Shown here: piece by piece, positions 19,088-27,195 of the stretch | How positions within the stretch are numbered: the first letter of the stretch is position 1 | How the letters are laid out: every line of letters begins with the position of its first letter | Source: CALANV01 sp036381615 | Lineage (GTDB): Bacteria; Pseudomonadota; Alphaproteobacteria; CACIAM-22H2 | Direction of reading: 5' to 3' | NCBI GenBank assembly: GCA_036381615.1 | Contig: DASVCL010000007.1 | Coordinates: forward strand, 1 to 39,672 | DNA length: 39,672 nt | The notes under the pieces: generated by a model | The model's database searches: none | Seen by the model: only the letters and a program-made list of their open reading frames with translations | What the model was told of the DNA's origin: nothing | Made by a program: the position numbers and the translations under genes

Positions 19088-19900
19088 ATGACCACGATGT
19101 ATGTGCCCACGTCGGCGCCGGAACGCACCATCGGCGACGTGCTCCTGAAGGTCGACGACATCAGCCTGTCGTTCGGCGGCGTGAAGGCGCTGTCGAACGT
19201 GTCGTTCGACATCCGCCAGGGCGAGATCCGCGCCATCATCGGCCCCAACGGCGCCGGCAAATCATCGATGCTCAACTGCATCAACGGCTTCTACCACCCG
19301 CAGCAGGGCACGATCACCTACAAGGGCGTGGTGCGCCGGCATATGCGGCCGCACGAGGCGGCGGCCCAGGGCATCGCGCGGACGTTCCAGAACATCGCCC
19401 TGTTCAAGGGCATGTCGACGCTCGACAACATCATGACCGGGCGCCTCTTGAAGATGAAACAGAACTTCTTCATGCAGGCGCTGCACTGGGGACCCGCCCA
19501 GAAGGAAGAGATCGAGCATCGCGAGTTCGTCGAGCGCATCATCGACTTCCTCGAGATCCAGTCGATCCGCAAGGTCCCGGTCGGGCGCCTGCCCTACGGC
19601 CTGCAGAAGCGGGTCGAGCTGGGCCGCGCGCTCGCGGCCGAGCCGACGCTGCTGCTGCTCGACGAGCCGATGGCCGGCATGAACGTCGAGGAGAAGGAAG
19701 ACATGTGCCGGTTCATCCTCGACGTGAACGAGGAGTTCGGCACGACCATCGCCCTGATCGAGCACGACATGGGCGTGGTCATGGACATCTCGGACCGCGT
19801 CGTCGTGCTCGACTACGGGCGCAAGATCGCCGACGGAACGCCCGACGAAGTCCGTACCGACCAGCGCGTCATCGACGCCTATCTCGGCGTGCAGCACTGA
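19088..19900 (+). CDS. livG: branched-chain amino acid-type ABC transporter ATPase LivG
   Basis: This 270-residue ATPase is one of the two nucleotide-binding subunits of the Liv-type importer. Walker A is GPNGAGKSS, the Q-loop is TFQNIALFKG, the signature region is LPYGLQKRVELGRAL (LPYG in place of LSGG, usual in this subfamily), Walker B is LLLLDEPMAGM and the H-loop is IEHDMGVVMDISD. The GFYHPQQGTITYKG insert and the long segment after the Q-loop fit LivG rather than LivF. It begins the run livG-livH-livM on the plus strand. The gene symbol reflects the family; amino acids need not be the substrate, given the flanking CoA ligases. Confidence 0.93.
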   Translation: MTTMYVPTSAPERTIGDVLLKVDDISLSFGGVKALSNVSFDIRQGEIRAIIGPNGAGKSSMLNCINGFYHPQQGTITYKGVVRRHMRPHEAAAQGIARTFQNIALFKGMSTLDNIMTGRLLKMKQNFFMQALHWGPAQKEEIEHREFVERIIDFLEIQSIRKVPVGRLPYGLQKRVELGRALAAEPTLLLLDEPMAGMNVEEKEDMCRFILDVNEEFGTTIALIEHDMGVVMDISDRVVVLDYGRKIADGTPDEVRTDQRVIDAYLGVQH

Positions 19901-19915
19901 TGATCCGGTAGTCCC

Positions 19916-20845
19916 ATGCTCAGCGTCTTCGCCCAGATCTACGATCAACCCGGCTTCTTCCTGGAGGTCGTGCTCGGCGGCCTGATGGCCGGCGTCCTCT
20001 ACTCGCTTGTGGCGCTCGGCTTCGTCCTGATCTTCAAGGCGTCCGGCGTGTTCAACTTCGCCCAGGGCGCCATGGTCCTCTTCGCCGCGCTCTCGCTCGT
20101 GCGACTGATGGAGGTGATGCCCTTCTGGGCGGCGTTCCTCGCCTCGTGCGTGATCATGGTGGCGCTCGCCTTCGCCATCGAGCGGCTGGTGCTGCGCCCC
20201 CTGGTCAACCAGGAGGGCATTGTCCTGTTCATGGCGACGCTCGGCATCGCCTTCTTCCTCGACGGCTTCGGCCAGACGCTCTGGGGCAGCGAGGTCTATA
20301 CGCTCGAGCTGGGCGTGCCGAAGGACCCGCTGTTCATTCTCGAGTCCGTGTTCGAGGGCGGCGTGCTCATCAACCAGCTCGACATCTTCGCCGCGGTCGT
20401 CGCCGGCGGGCTGGTCGTGGTGCTTGCCCTCTTCTTCCAGAAGACCAAGGTCGGCCTGGCGCTGCGCGCGGTTGCCGACGACCATCAGGCGGCGCAATCG
20501 ATCGGCGTGCCGCTCAACTACATCTGGCTGATCGTCTGGTCGGTGGCGGGTATCGTCGCGCTCGTCGCCGGCATGGTGTGGGGTGCCAAGCTGGGCGTGC
20601 AGTTCTCGCTGGCACTCGTCGCGCTCAAGGCGCTGCCGGTGCTGATCCTCGGCGGCTTCACCTCGGTCCCCGGCGCGATCATCGGCGGCCTGATCATCGG
20701 CGTCGGCGAGAAGATCGCCGAGGTCTATTTCGGCTCCCAGATCGGCGGCGGCATCGAGAACTGGTTCGCGTACGTGCTGGCACTCGTCTTCCTGCTGTTC
20801 CGCCCGCAAGGGCTGTTCGGCGAGAAGATCATCGAGCGCGTGTAG
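19916..20845 (+). CDS. livH: branched-chain amino acid-type ABC transporter permease LivH
   Basis: This 309-residue permease has about eight membrane helices, starting with FFLEVVLGGLMAGVLYSLVALGF. The LivH mark VFNFAQGAMVLFAAL and the cytoplasmic segment KTKVGLALRAVADDHQAAQSIGVPL, which contacts the ATPase, are present. It would pair with LivM to form the channel. It follows livG by 15 bases and precedes livM by 28 bases, so the three are one operon. The C-terminus ends in the usual LLFRPQGLFGEK segment. Confidence 0.95.
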   Translation: MLSVFAQIYDQPGFFLEVVLGGLMAGVLYSLVALGFVLIFKASGVFNFAQGAMVLFAALSLVRLMEVMPFWAAFLASCVIMVALAFAIERLVLRPLVNQEGIVLFMATLGIAFFLDGFGQTLWGSEVYTLELGVPKDPLFILESVFEGGVLINQLDIFAAVVAGGLVVVLALFFQKTKVGLALRAVADDHQAAQSIGVPLNYIWLIVWSVAGIVALVAGMVWGAKLGVQFSLALVALKALPVLILGGFTSVPGAIIGGLIIGVGEKIAEVYFGSQIGGGIENWFAYVLALVFLLFRPQGLFGEKIIERV

Positions 20846-20873
20846 AACATCGCATCCTGAAAGGCCCGGCCAC

Positions 20874-21938
20874 ATGATCTACCGCGAGACGGGACAGTTC
20901 AAAATCAGCTACGCGGCCGACCAGGCCATCTTCCCGATCCGGCAGGACCTGATCGGCATCCTGCTGATCCTGGCCGTCGCATTCATCGGCGTGCCGCTGC
21001 TCGCGACCGATTACTTTTATCTCGCCATCCTGATCCCCTTCCTGATCCTCTCGCTCGCGGCGATCGGCCTCAATCTCCTGACCGGCTATTGCGGGCAGCT
21101 CTCGCTCGGCACCGGCGCGTTCATGGCGGTCGGCGCCTATGCCGCCTACAACCTCGCGATCCGCGTGCCCGACCTCAACCTGCTGGTCATCTTCCTGATG
21201 GCGGGCGGCATCGCCGCGCTGGTCGGCGTCGTGTTCGGCCTGCCGTCCTTGCGCATCAAGGGCTTCTACCTGGCCGTGGCGACGCTCGCGGCGCAGTTCT
21301 TCATCGACTGGGTGTTCCTGCGCATCAAGTGGTTCACGAACTACACGCCGTCGGGCTCGGTCTCGGCGCCGGCGCTCGACATCTTCGGCTACGTGTTCGC
21401 GACGCCGCGCCAGCACTACCTGTTCGTCCTGGTGATCGTCGTGATCATGGCGCTGATCGCCAAGAACCTGGTGCGCGGCCGGATCGGGCGCGCGTGGATG
21501 GCGGTGCGCGACATGGACATCGCCGCCGAGATCATCGGCATTCCGCTGCTGCGCACCAAGCTGCTCGCCTTCGCGGTGAGCTCGTTCTATGCCGGTGTCG
21601 CCGGCGCACTGTGGGCCTTCGTCTATCTGGGATCGTGGGAGCCCTACGCCTTCGGCATCGACCGGTCGTTCCAGATCCTGTTCATGGTCATCATCGGCGG
21701 GCTGGGCTCGATCCTCGGCTGCTTCCTCGGCGCGTTCTTCATCTCGATCGTGCCGATCCTGCTCAACCAGGTGCCGGCGGCGCTCGGCGTGCCGATCTCG
21801 ACGGCGACGGCCTCGCATCTCGAGTACATGATCTTCGGCGCGCTGATCATCTTCTTCCTGATCGTCGAGCCGCACGGCTTCGCCCGGCTGTGGCAGATCG
21901 GCAAGGAGAAGCTGCGCCTGTGGCCGTTCCCGCACTGA
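20874..21938 (+). CDS. livM: branched-chain amino acid-type ABC transporter permease LivM
   Basis: This 354-residue permease carries a roughly 40-residue N-terminal extension before its first helix (LIGILLILAVAFIGVPLL), then about nine helices. The LivM segments LNLLTGYCGQLSLGTGAFMAVGAY and RGRIGRAWMAVRDMDIAAEIIGI are clear; the latter docks the ATPase. It is the last gene of the upstream half of the transport locus. A GC-rich hairpin follows at 21986-22008. The binding protein and second ATPase expected next to it are found only after 25769, beyond an unrelated cassette. Confidence 0.95.
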   Translation: MIYRETGQFKISYAADQAIFPIRQDLIGILLILAVAFIGVPLLATDYFYLAILIPFLILSLAAIGLNLLTGYCGQLSLGTGAFMAVGAYAAYNLAIRVPDLNLLVIFLMAGGIAALVGVVFGLPSLRIKGFYLAVATLAAQFFIDWVFLRIKWFTNYTPSGSVSAPALDIFGYVFATPRQHYLFVLVIVVIMALIAKNLVRGRIGRAWMAVRDMDIAAEIIGIPLLRTKLLAFAVSSFYAGVAGALWAFVYLGSWEPYAFGIDRSFQILFMVIIGGLGSILGCFLGAFFISIVPILLNQVPAALGVPISTATASHLEYMIFGALIIFFLIVEPHGFARLWQIGKEKLRLWPFPH

Positions 21939-21985
21939 TCCGGTCGGCGACGAAGGCCCAACCCGTCGCGTATTAATGTCGCACC

Positions 21986-22008
21986 CGGCCGGACGGCGAC
22001 GCCGGCCG
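21986..22008 (+). terminator. hairpin after livM, possible terminator
   Basis: CGGCCGG at 21986-21992 pairs with CCGGCCG at 22002-22008 around a 9-base loop, followed by a weak T-rich tail (CTTGTTC). It lies 47 bases after livM and before the cytochrome gene. The poor T tract makes the assignment tentative. Confidence 0.4.
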
Positions 22009-22046
22009 CTTGTTCATGAGACCGGCGTTTGCTGGAATCGGCCGCG

Positions 22047-22508
22047 ATGCGACGCAATCCTCGCCGGCTCATCGCGACCGCCGCCATCATCATCGCCGGC
22101 GGCGCCCTGACATGGACGTGGTGGCGCGGCGATGTTTCCGCCGCCGATCCGGCCGATGCGGCCCAGGTCGCACGCGGCCGTGCCGTGTACGCGACGCACT
22201 GCGCGAGCTGCCACGGCGCGAACCTGGAAGGACAGCCGGACTGGCGGCGCCGCCGGCCGACGGGCGAGCTTCCCGCCCCGCCCCACGACGCATCCGGGCA
22301 CACCTGGCACCATCCCGATCGCGTGCTGTTCGAGATCACCAAGAACGGACCCGGCGCCTACGCCCCGCCGGGCTATGTCAGCGCCATGCCGGCCTTCGGC
22401 GAGAGGCTGTCCGATGCCGAGATCTGGGCCGTCCTCGCCTTCATCAAGAGCACGTGGCCGCCGGAAATCCGGGCGCGCCAGGCCGAGATCAGCGCCCGCA
22501 GCCGCTGA
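22047..22508 (+). CDS. small class I cytochrome c
   Basis: This 153-residue protein starts with a basic N-terminus and an uncleaved or cleavable hydrophobic helix (LIATAAIIIAGGALTWTWW), so it is exported and perhaps anchored. One haem c site is present: C52-A-S-C55-H56, with M114 (YVSAMPAF) as the likely sixth ligand, giving a typical low-spin electron carrier. Haem attachment would need the Ccm system encoded at 29990-37272. ATG 22047 was preferred; a TTG six codons earlier is possible. It is not part of a recognisable respiratory cluster and converges with the MFS gene. Confidence 0.9.
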   Translation: MRRNPRRLIATAAIIIAGGALTWTWWRGDVSAADPADAAQVARGRAVYATHCASCHGANLEGQPDWRRRRPTGELPAPPHDASGHTWHHPDRVLFEITKNGPGAYAPPGYVSAMPAFGERLSDAEIWAVLAFIKSTWPPEIRARQAEISARSR

Positions 22509-22550
22509 TGCCCTGCCGTGCCGGTACCGGGCGCGCGGGCGGCGTCTTCC

Positions 22551-23783
22551 TCAACGGTGCGTCGCGAACCAGAAACCGAGCACCGCGAGCATGCCGCCGG
22601 CGAAGATGGTCCACAGCACGGCATCGTACCCGCCCGACAGCGACCAGATGAGCGCCGCCGCGAACGGCGCGAGCGCCTTGGCGCCCGTGGCCGGCACCGA
22701 GAGCGCGCCGTTGATGGCGCCGTAGCCTTCGCGCCACAGAAGTTCCGGAACCGACGTGCCGCGGATGATGGTCATGATGCCGTTCGCGCCGCCATAGACT
22801 GCGGCGAACACGAACAACGCTGTGACCGATGCCGGGAACATCACGAGGATCAGCACGGACAGGGGAAACAGCAGCGTGACGATCCGGCCCGTGGTCGCCA
22901 CGCGCAGCCGGCGCCCGATCAGCAGCAGGACGATCCGGCCCGCCACCTGGGCCGGACCGATGACGGCGAGCGCGCCGACGATGATCTCAACCGGGAACTT
23001 CCGATCGGTCAGCAACGGAACGAGATGGAAGGTGAGCGCCGAGAACGTCGCGTAATAGGCCGTGAAGCAGACGAGAAGCCCCCAGAAGACGGGCGTGCGC
23101 ATGGCGCGGCGCAGGGGTGCATCGTCGACCGGCGGCGCCTCGGCTGCCGACGGACGGTCCGGCGCGGCCGCTGCCGAATCACGCAGAAGAAACGCGTGAA
23201 TCGGCACACAGACGAACGCCACGATCAGCGCGAGCAGCAACAGCGCCGTGCGCCAGCCGAACTGCGTGATCAGGAGCTGGGTCAGCGGAATGAACACCGT
23301 GCTGGCGAAGCCGCCGACCAGCGTCATCGCCGTTATCTTGGTCCGATAGGTTTTCGCGAAGAGACGGGTCAGCACCGTGAAGGCCGGCTCGTAGAGTGTC
23401 GCCGCCAACGCGAGCCCCAGCCCCGCCCAGATCGCGTAAAAGGCGACGAGGCTCTCGACACGGGACCATGCCGCCAGCATCGCCGCGCCGAGCGCCGAGC
23501 CGAACGTCATGAGCGCCCGCCCGCCACGGCGGTCGATCCAGGTCCCGACCGCGAAGGCGGAAACGCCGGCCATCAGGAGCCCGAGCGAGAGGGCGCCGTT
23601 CAGCGCGTTCCGGCTCCAGCCGAGTTCCGCCTCCATCGGCACGACGAACAGCGAAAAGCTGTAGTACAGCGCACCCCATGACACGAGCTGGGCGGCGGAA
23701 AGGGCCCAGACGAGCGTCCAGGGCCGCACCCCCGTCTCGGGCGCCGGCGCGTCAACGGGCGTTCGCTCGAGCGCGACGGACAT
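22551..23783 (-). CDS. MFS transporter
   Basis: This 410-residue protein has the 12-helix major facilitator layout, with helices starting at LVWALSAAQLVSWGALYYSFSLFV. The loop 2-3 motif appears as GTWIDRRGGRALM. A charged hydrophilic linker (about residues 190-220, rich in Asp, Ala and Pro) separates the two halves. It is the last gene of the ArsR operon, 15 bases after the monooxygenase stop, so it is probably the efflux component for whatever the operon handles. MFS members in ars clusters include ArsJ, but a GAPDH partner is absent here and no ArsJ-specific motif is claimed. Confidence 0.9.
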   Translation of the reverse strand: MSVALERTPVDAPAPETGVRPWTLVWALSAAQLVSWGALYYSFSLFVVPMEAELGWSRNALNGALSLGLLMAGVSAFAVGTWIDRRGGRALMTFGSALGAAMLAAWSRVESLVAFYAIWAGLGLALAATLYEPAFTVLTRLFAKTYRTKITAMTLVGGFASTVFIPLTQLLITQFGWRTALLLLALIVAFVCVPIHAFLLRDSAAAAPDRPSAAEAPPVDDAPLRRAMRTPVFWGLLVCFTAYYATFSALTFHLVPLLTDRKFPVEIIVGALAVIGPAQVAGRIVLLLIGRRLRVATTGRIVTLLFPLSVLILVMFPASVTALFVFAAVYGGANGIMTIIRGTSVPELLWREGYGAINGALSVPATGAKALAPFAAALIWSLSGGYDAVLWTIFAGGMLAVLGFWFATHR

Positions 23784-23798
23784 GCGACTCCGGGCGCC

Positions 23799-25139
23799 TC
23801 AGCAGCATGAGCGCGCCGTCACGCGCACGCGCGGCCTCGCGGCCGGCGCATCGCAACAGGCAGCGGTTGCCGCGACACCATCCGGCTTCGGCACCGAGCA
23901 CACGCCGGTTTCGGGCAGCACGAGCTCGACCCGACGCGCCGCTTCGATGTCGCCGGCGAGTGCGGCGACGACGGACCGGACCTGTTCGTAGCCGGTCGCG
24001 AGCAGAAACGTCGGTGCGCGGCCATAGCTCTTCATGCCGACGATGTAGAAATCGGGCTCCGGATGCCGCAGCTGCTCGAATCCGTGGGGCGGCACCGTAC
24101 CGCAACTGTGAACGTTCGGATCGATGAGCGGCCCAAGCGCCGCCGCGCTCTCGAGGGCGGGATCGAGGGCAAGACGAATTTCGCGCAGGAACGAGAAATC
24201 CGGCCGGAAGCCGGTCGCGACGATGAGCTCGTCGACCGCGACCTCGCTGAGCCCCGCCCCGTTTTCGCCGATCACGTGCAGCACCTCGCCGGATCGATCG
24301 ATCGCCCGGATGTGGAACGGTGCGACGACCCGGACCTGACCGCTCTCCACGACCGCGCGCGTGCGCAATCCCAGCTCGCCGCGTGCCGGCAACTGATCGG
24401 CCGTGCCGCCGCCATAGACCGTGCCGACATCGGCACGGCGCAGCACCCAATGGATTTCCGTTGACGGTTCCTGCTGCCTGAGCGCGCAAAGGTCGAGCAG
24501 CGCGTTCATCGCCGAATGGCCACTGCCCACGACCATGACGCGGCGGCCGGCATAGCGCGGCCGGTCGATTCCGAGGACGTCGGGAATACCGTAAAAGACA
24601 TTCGCCTGTGCCTCGACCTCGCCAGCCGCCGGCAGGCCGCCCGATCCGGCCGGGTTCGGGGTGAGATAGGTCCCGGAGGCGTCGATCACCGCCCGCGCCT
24701 CGTACACGGCCTGCGTACCGTCCGAATGCGCGACGGTGATGACGAACGGCGCCCGGTCGCGCCCGGCGGTGCGCACCTTGTCGAAGCCCCGACGCCCCAC
24801 CGCGACGACGCGCGCATCGAGGAAGAGCGCGTTGCGGATCGGCGGCACGTTGGCGAGCGGCGCCAGATAATCGCGGATCAGCTCTGCGCCTGTCGGGTGA
24901 TGATCCGGATCAGGCGGCGTCCAGCCCGTCAACTCAAGCAGCGCCCGCGCGGCCGCATCGATGCCGTAGCGCCAGGGCGAGAACATGCGCACATGACGCC
25001 ATCGACTCACCGCATGGCCGACATCCGGCCCGGCCTCGAAAACGAGCGGCCGCAAACCACGCCGGACGAGATGGGCGGCCGCCGCCAGTCCGACCGGGCC
25101 GGCGCCGATCACCGCTACGGCAAGATCCGAATTCGACAT
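23799..25139 (-). CDS. FAD/NAD(P)H flavin monooxygenase-like protein with Cys-rich tail
   Basis: This 446-residue flavoprotein has an N-terminal FAD-binding Rossmann motif (GAGPVGLAAAAHL, from G12) and a second dinucleotide motif at about 205-209 (VVGSGHSA) for NAD(P)H, plus an ATGFRPD segment near the C-terminal third. This is the two-dinucleotide-fold plan of flavin monooxygenases and thioredoxin reductase-like enzymes. The FMO fingerprint FxGxxxHxxxY is not intact. The last 40 residues carry five cysteines (GVCSV, AACCDA and a terminal SCC), suggesting binding of a thiophilic ion or a thiol relay. It lies 36 bases after arsR with a GGAGAG ribosome binding site. Oxidation of trivalent (organo)arsenicals is a possible role, inferred from context. 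Confidence 0.85.
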   Translation of the reverse strand: MSNSDLAVAVIGAGPVGLAAAAHLVRRGLRPLVFEAGPDVGHAVSRWRHVRMFSPWRYGIDAAARALLELTGWTPPDPDHHPTGAELIRDYLAPLANVPPIRNALFLDARVVAVGRRGFDKVRTAGRDRAPFVITVAHSDGTQAVYEARAVIDASGTYLTPNPAGSGGLPAAGEVEAQANVFYGIPDVLGIDRPRYAGRRVMVVGSGHSAMNALLDLCALRQQEPSTEIHWVLRRADVGTVYGGGTADQLPARGELGLRTRAVVESGQVRVVAPFHIRAIDRSGEVLHVIGENGAGLSEVAVDELIVATGFRPDFSFLREIRLALDPALESAAALGPLIDPNVHSCGTVPPHGFEQLRHPEPDFYIVGMKSYGRAPTFLLATGYEQVRSVVAALAGDIEAARRVELVLPETGVCSVPKPDGVAATAACCDAPAARPRVRVTARSCC

Positions 25140-25175
25140 CGCAGCTCTCCAGATTACGACGAAATGAGTGACGGG

Positions 25176-25511
25176 TCATGCCGCGGCGCGGGACGGCGCG
25201 CTCCTGCCCGCCGGCGCCTCCGACCGGGTAAAGCGGGTGAGATACTGTGCCAGTTCGCGGAAGCGGCGACGGTGGATGCGGTAATAGACCCAGCGCCCTT
25301 CCTTCTCGGCCGTCACGAGGCCGGCCTGGACGAGGATCTTCATGTGGTGGCTCACCGCCGGCTGCGACAGCCCGAGCATGTTCTCGATGTCGCAGGCGCA
25401 CACCCTGTCCTCCCGCGAACAGCACTCGGCGTCGGGGCGCATGAGAAATTCGAGGATACGGACGCGGGCCGGATCACCCAGCGCCTTGAACACGGAAGCG
25501 ACGTCGTCCAT
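25176..25511 (-). CDS. ArsR/SmtB-family metalloregulator
   Basis: This 111-residue repressor is a winged-helix ArsR protein: FKALGDPARVRILEFL, then the recognition segment LSQPAVSHHMKILVQAGLV and the wing EGRWVYYRIH. Cysteines C38 and C40 (VCACDIENML) occupy the metal-binding alpha-3 site used by ArsR-type As/Sb sensors (ELCVCDL in the classical form); C30 and C31 just before them could add ligands. This predicts release from DNA by a thiophilic ion such as As(III) or Sb(III). The ATG at 25511 has an AGG motif nearby; a TTG at 25535 would place the start inside the operator. It heads the operon with the monooxygenase and MFS genes. Confidence 0.93.
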   Translation of the reverse strand: MDDVASVFKALGDPARVRILEFLMRPDAECCSREDRVCACDIENMLGLSQPAVSHHMKILVQAGLVTAEKEGRWVYYRIHRRRFRELAQYLTRFTRSEAPAGRSAPSRAAA

Positions 25512-25525
25512 GCCGAAACCTATAA

Positions 25526-25552
25526 ATCGATACAATTAAATATATCGATATA
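25526..25552. promoter_or_regulatory. candidate ArsR operator
   Basis: ATCGATA (25526-25532) and TATCGAT (25543-25549) form an inverted repeat with a 10-base AT-rich spacer; the right half is itself a perfect 12-base palindrome, TATATCGATATA (25541-25552). The site lies 15 bases upstream of the arsR ATG. It is the most AT-rich stretch nearby and almost surely overlaps the promoter of the operon. Confidence 0.65.
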
Positions 25553-25682
25553 CCAACCGCCGTCAAGGCCGTACACCCGGTCGCTCGCGGCGGGCAGGCG
25601 ACGCCCCCGGCCCCATCACCCGCTTGAGGCACCGACACTTTTCGAAACGGCGGCGGTCCGGCCCCCCGGGCAGAATCGGACT

Positions 25683-25710
25683 TTGGACCGGCGGGCGATT
25701 GTTGTAGGCT
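25683..25710 (+). promoter_or_regulatory. possible sigma-70 promoter of livK
   Basis: TTGGAC (25683-25688) and TAGGCT (25705-25710) are separated by 16 bases, about 60 bases upstream of the binding-protein start. The match is moderate. A separate promoter is needed here, because the divergent ArsR operon cuts livK off from livGHM. Confidence 0.35.
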
Positions 25711-25768
25711 GGCCGGCAAGCCGTACGGAATAAGGACGGCTCAACAAACACCACGGGAGGTTTTCCGA

Positions 25769-27097
25769 ATGCGTCTTTCACGTCTCAGTGCGAGTCTTGT
25801 CGGTGCGGCCGTCCTGGCGCTGCCGCTGGCGGTTCCGGCTTTTGCCCAGAACGAGCAATTCGTCCCCGGGCTGGTCTACCGCACCGGCCCCTACGCCCCG
25901 AACGGCATTCCGTTCGCGAACGGGCGCGCGGACTACATGACCCTCATCAACGAACGCGACGGCGGCATCAACGGCGTGCGGATCGTCTACGAGGAATGCG
26001 AGACCGGTTACGCCACCGACCGCGGCGTCGAGTGCTATGAGCGGCTCAAGGACAAGGGGCCGACCGGCGCCTCCGGATTCTCGCCGCTGTCGACCGGCAT
26101 CACCTTCGCGCTCACCGAGAAGGTGCCCGGCGACAAGATTCCGCTTCTGACGCAGGGCTACGGCCGCTCCGAATCGGTCGACGGCAGCGTGTTCCCCTGG
26201 AACTTTCCGATGCTCGGCACCTATTGGGACGCCGCCGACATCCTGGTTCAGCACGTCGCCCAGAAGGCCGGCGGCTTCGACAAGCTGAAGGGCAAGCGGA
26301 TCGCGCTCGTCTATCACGACTCGCCCTACGGCAAGGAGCCGATCCCCGTCCTCCAGGATCATGCCAAGAAATACGGCTTCACTTTCGATGCGCTGCCGGT
26401 GACCCATCCCGGCGTCGAGCAGAAATCGACCTGGCTGCAGATCCGCCAGACCCGGCCGGACTGGGTGTTCCTGTGGGGCTGGGGCGTGATGAACTCCACC
26501 GCCATCAAGGAGGCCGCCGCGATCGGCTATCCGCGCGACAAGATGTATGGCGTCTGGTGGTCGGGTGCCGAGCCTGACGTGCAGCCGGCCGGCGACGGGG
26601 CCAAGGGCTACAACGCGCTCGCGCTGCATCCCTCTGGCAGCAACTTCCCGGTCCACCAGGAGGTCTTCAAGTACGTCTACGACAGGCGCAAGGGTACCGC
26701 GGCCCGCGAAGACGTGGGCCACGTCCTCTACAACCGCGGCCTGATCGACGGCATGCTGCTGGTGGAGGCCATCCGCACCGCGCAGGCGAAGTTCGGCAAG
26801 GGCAAGCCGATGACCGGCGAGCAGATCCGCTGGGGCTTCGAGAACCTCTCGATCTCCGCCGCGCGGCTCAAGGAGCTCGGCTTCGAGGGCCTCATCTCGC
26901 CCGTCAACGTGAGCTGCAACGATCACGCCGGCGCGCACAAGGCCCGCATCCATCAGTGGGACGGGAAGAAGTGGAACTTCGTCTCAGACTGGATCGAGGC
27001 GGACTACAAGTATCTCGGTCCCAAGGTGAAGGAAGCGGCGAAGGAATACGCAAAGCAGAAGAACATCACGCCGCGCGACTGCTCCAAGGATAGCTGA
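25769..27097 (+). CDS. Liv-type ABC transporter substrate-binding protein
   Basis: This 442-residue periplasmic protein has a signal peptide (MRLSRLSASLVGAAVLALPL, cleaved near AFA) and a type 1 periplasmic binding fold of the Peripla_BP_6/LivK group, with the segments YMTLINERDGGINGVRIVYEE, ALVYHDSPYGKEPIPVLQDHA and KEAAAIGYPRDKMYGVWWSG. It is about 70 residues longer than classical LivK. Members of this longer group are often found with CoA ligases and bind aromatic or other carboxylates rather than amino acids, so a hydrophobic acid is the likely ligand; this is inference. GGGAGG precedes the ATG. It is followed by a perfect hairpin and then livF. Confidence 0.92.
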   Translation: MRLSRLSASLVGAAVLALPLAVPAFAQNEQFVPGLVYRTGPYAPNGIPFANGRADYMTLINERDGGINGVRIVYEECETGYATDRGVECYERLKDKGPTGASGFSPLSTGITFALTEKVPGDKIPLLTQGYGRSESVDGSVFPWNFPMLGTYWDAADILVQHVAQKAGGFDKLKGKRIALVYHDSPYGKEPIPVLQDHAKKYGFTFDALPVTHPGVEQKSTWLQIRQTRPDWVFLWGWGVMNSTAIKEAAAIGYPRDKMYGVWWSGAEPDVQPAGDGAKGYNALALHPSGSNFPVHQEVFKYVYDRRKGTAAREDVGHVLYNRGLIDGMLLVEAIRTAQAKFGKGKPMTGEQIRWGFENLSISAARLKELGFEGLISPVNVSCNDHAGAHKARIHQWDGKKWNFVSDWIEADYKYLGPKVKEAAKEYAKQKNITPRDCSKDS

Positions 27098-27123
27098 GCG
27101 TCGCCTCGGCCAATCCGCCGATC

Positions 27124-27147
27124 GGGGCGGGTCAGAAGACCCGCCCC
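27124..27147 (+). terminator. strong intergenic hairpin between binding protein and livF
   Basis: GGGGCGGGTC (27124-27133) and GACCCGCCCC (27138-27147) form a perfect 10-base stem with an AGAA loop. It is not followed by a full T tract (ACTCGTTTC). It may stabilise the binding-protein message and partly reduce read-through, giving more binding protein than ATPase. Confidence 0.7.
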
Positions 27148-27195
27148 ACTCGTTTCATCGTCGAGCACATCGACCGACAAGCCAGCGACCGACCA

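Noticed and set aside
18990..19091. 33-codon open frame between the acyl-CoA synthetase and livG
   Set aside because: No ribosome binding site and no protein-like composition, although its stop overlaps the livG ATG.
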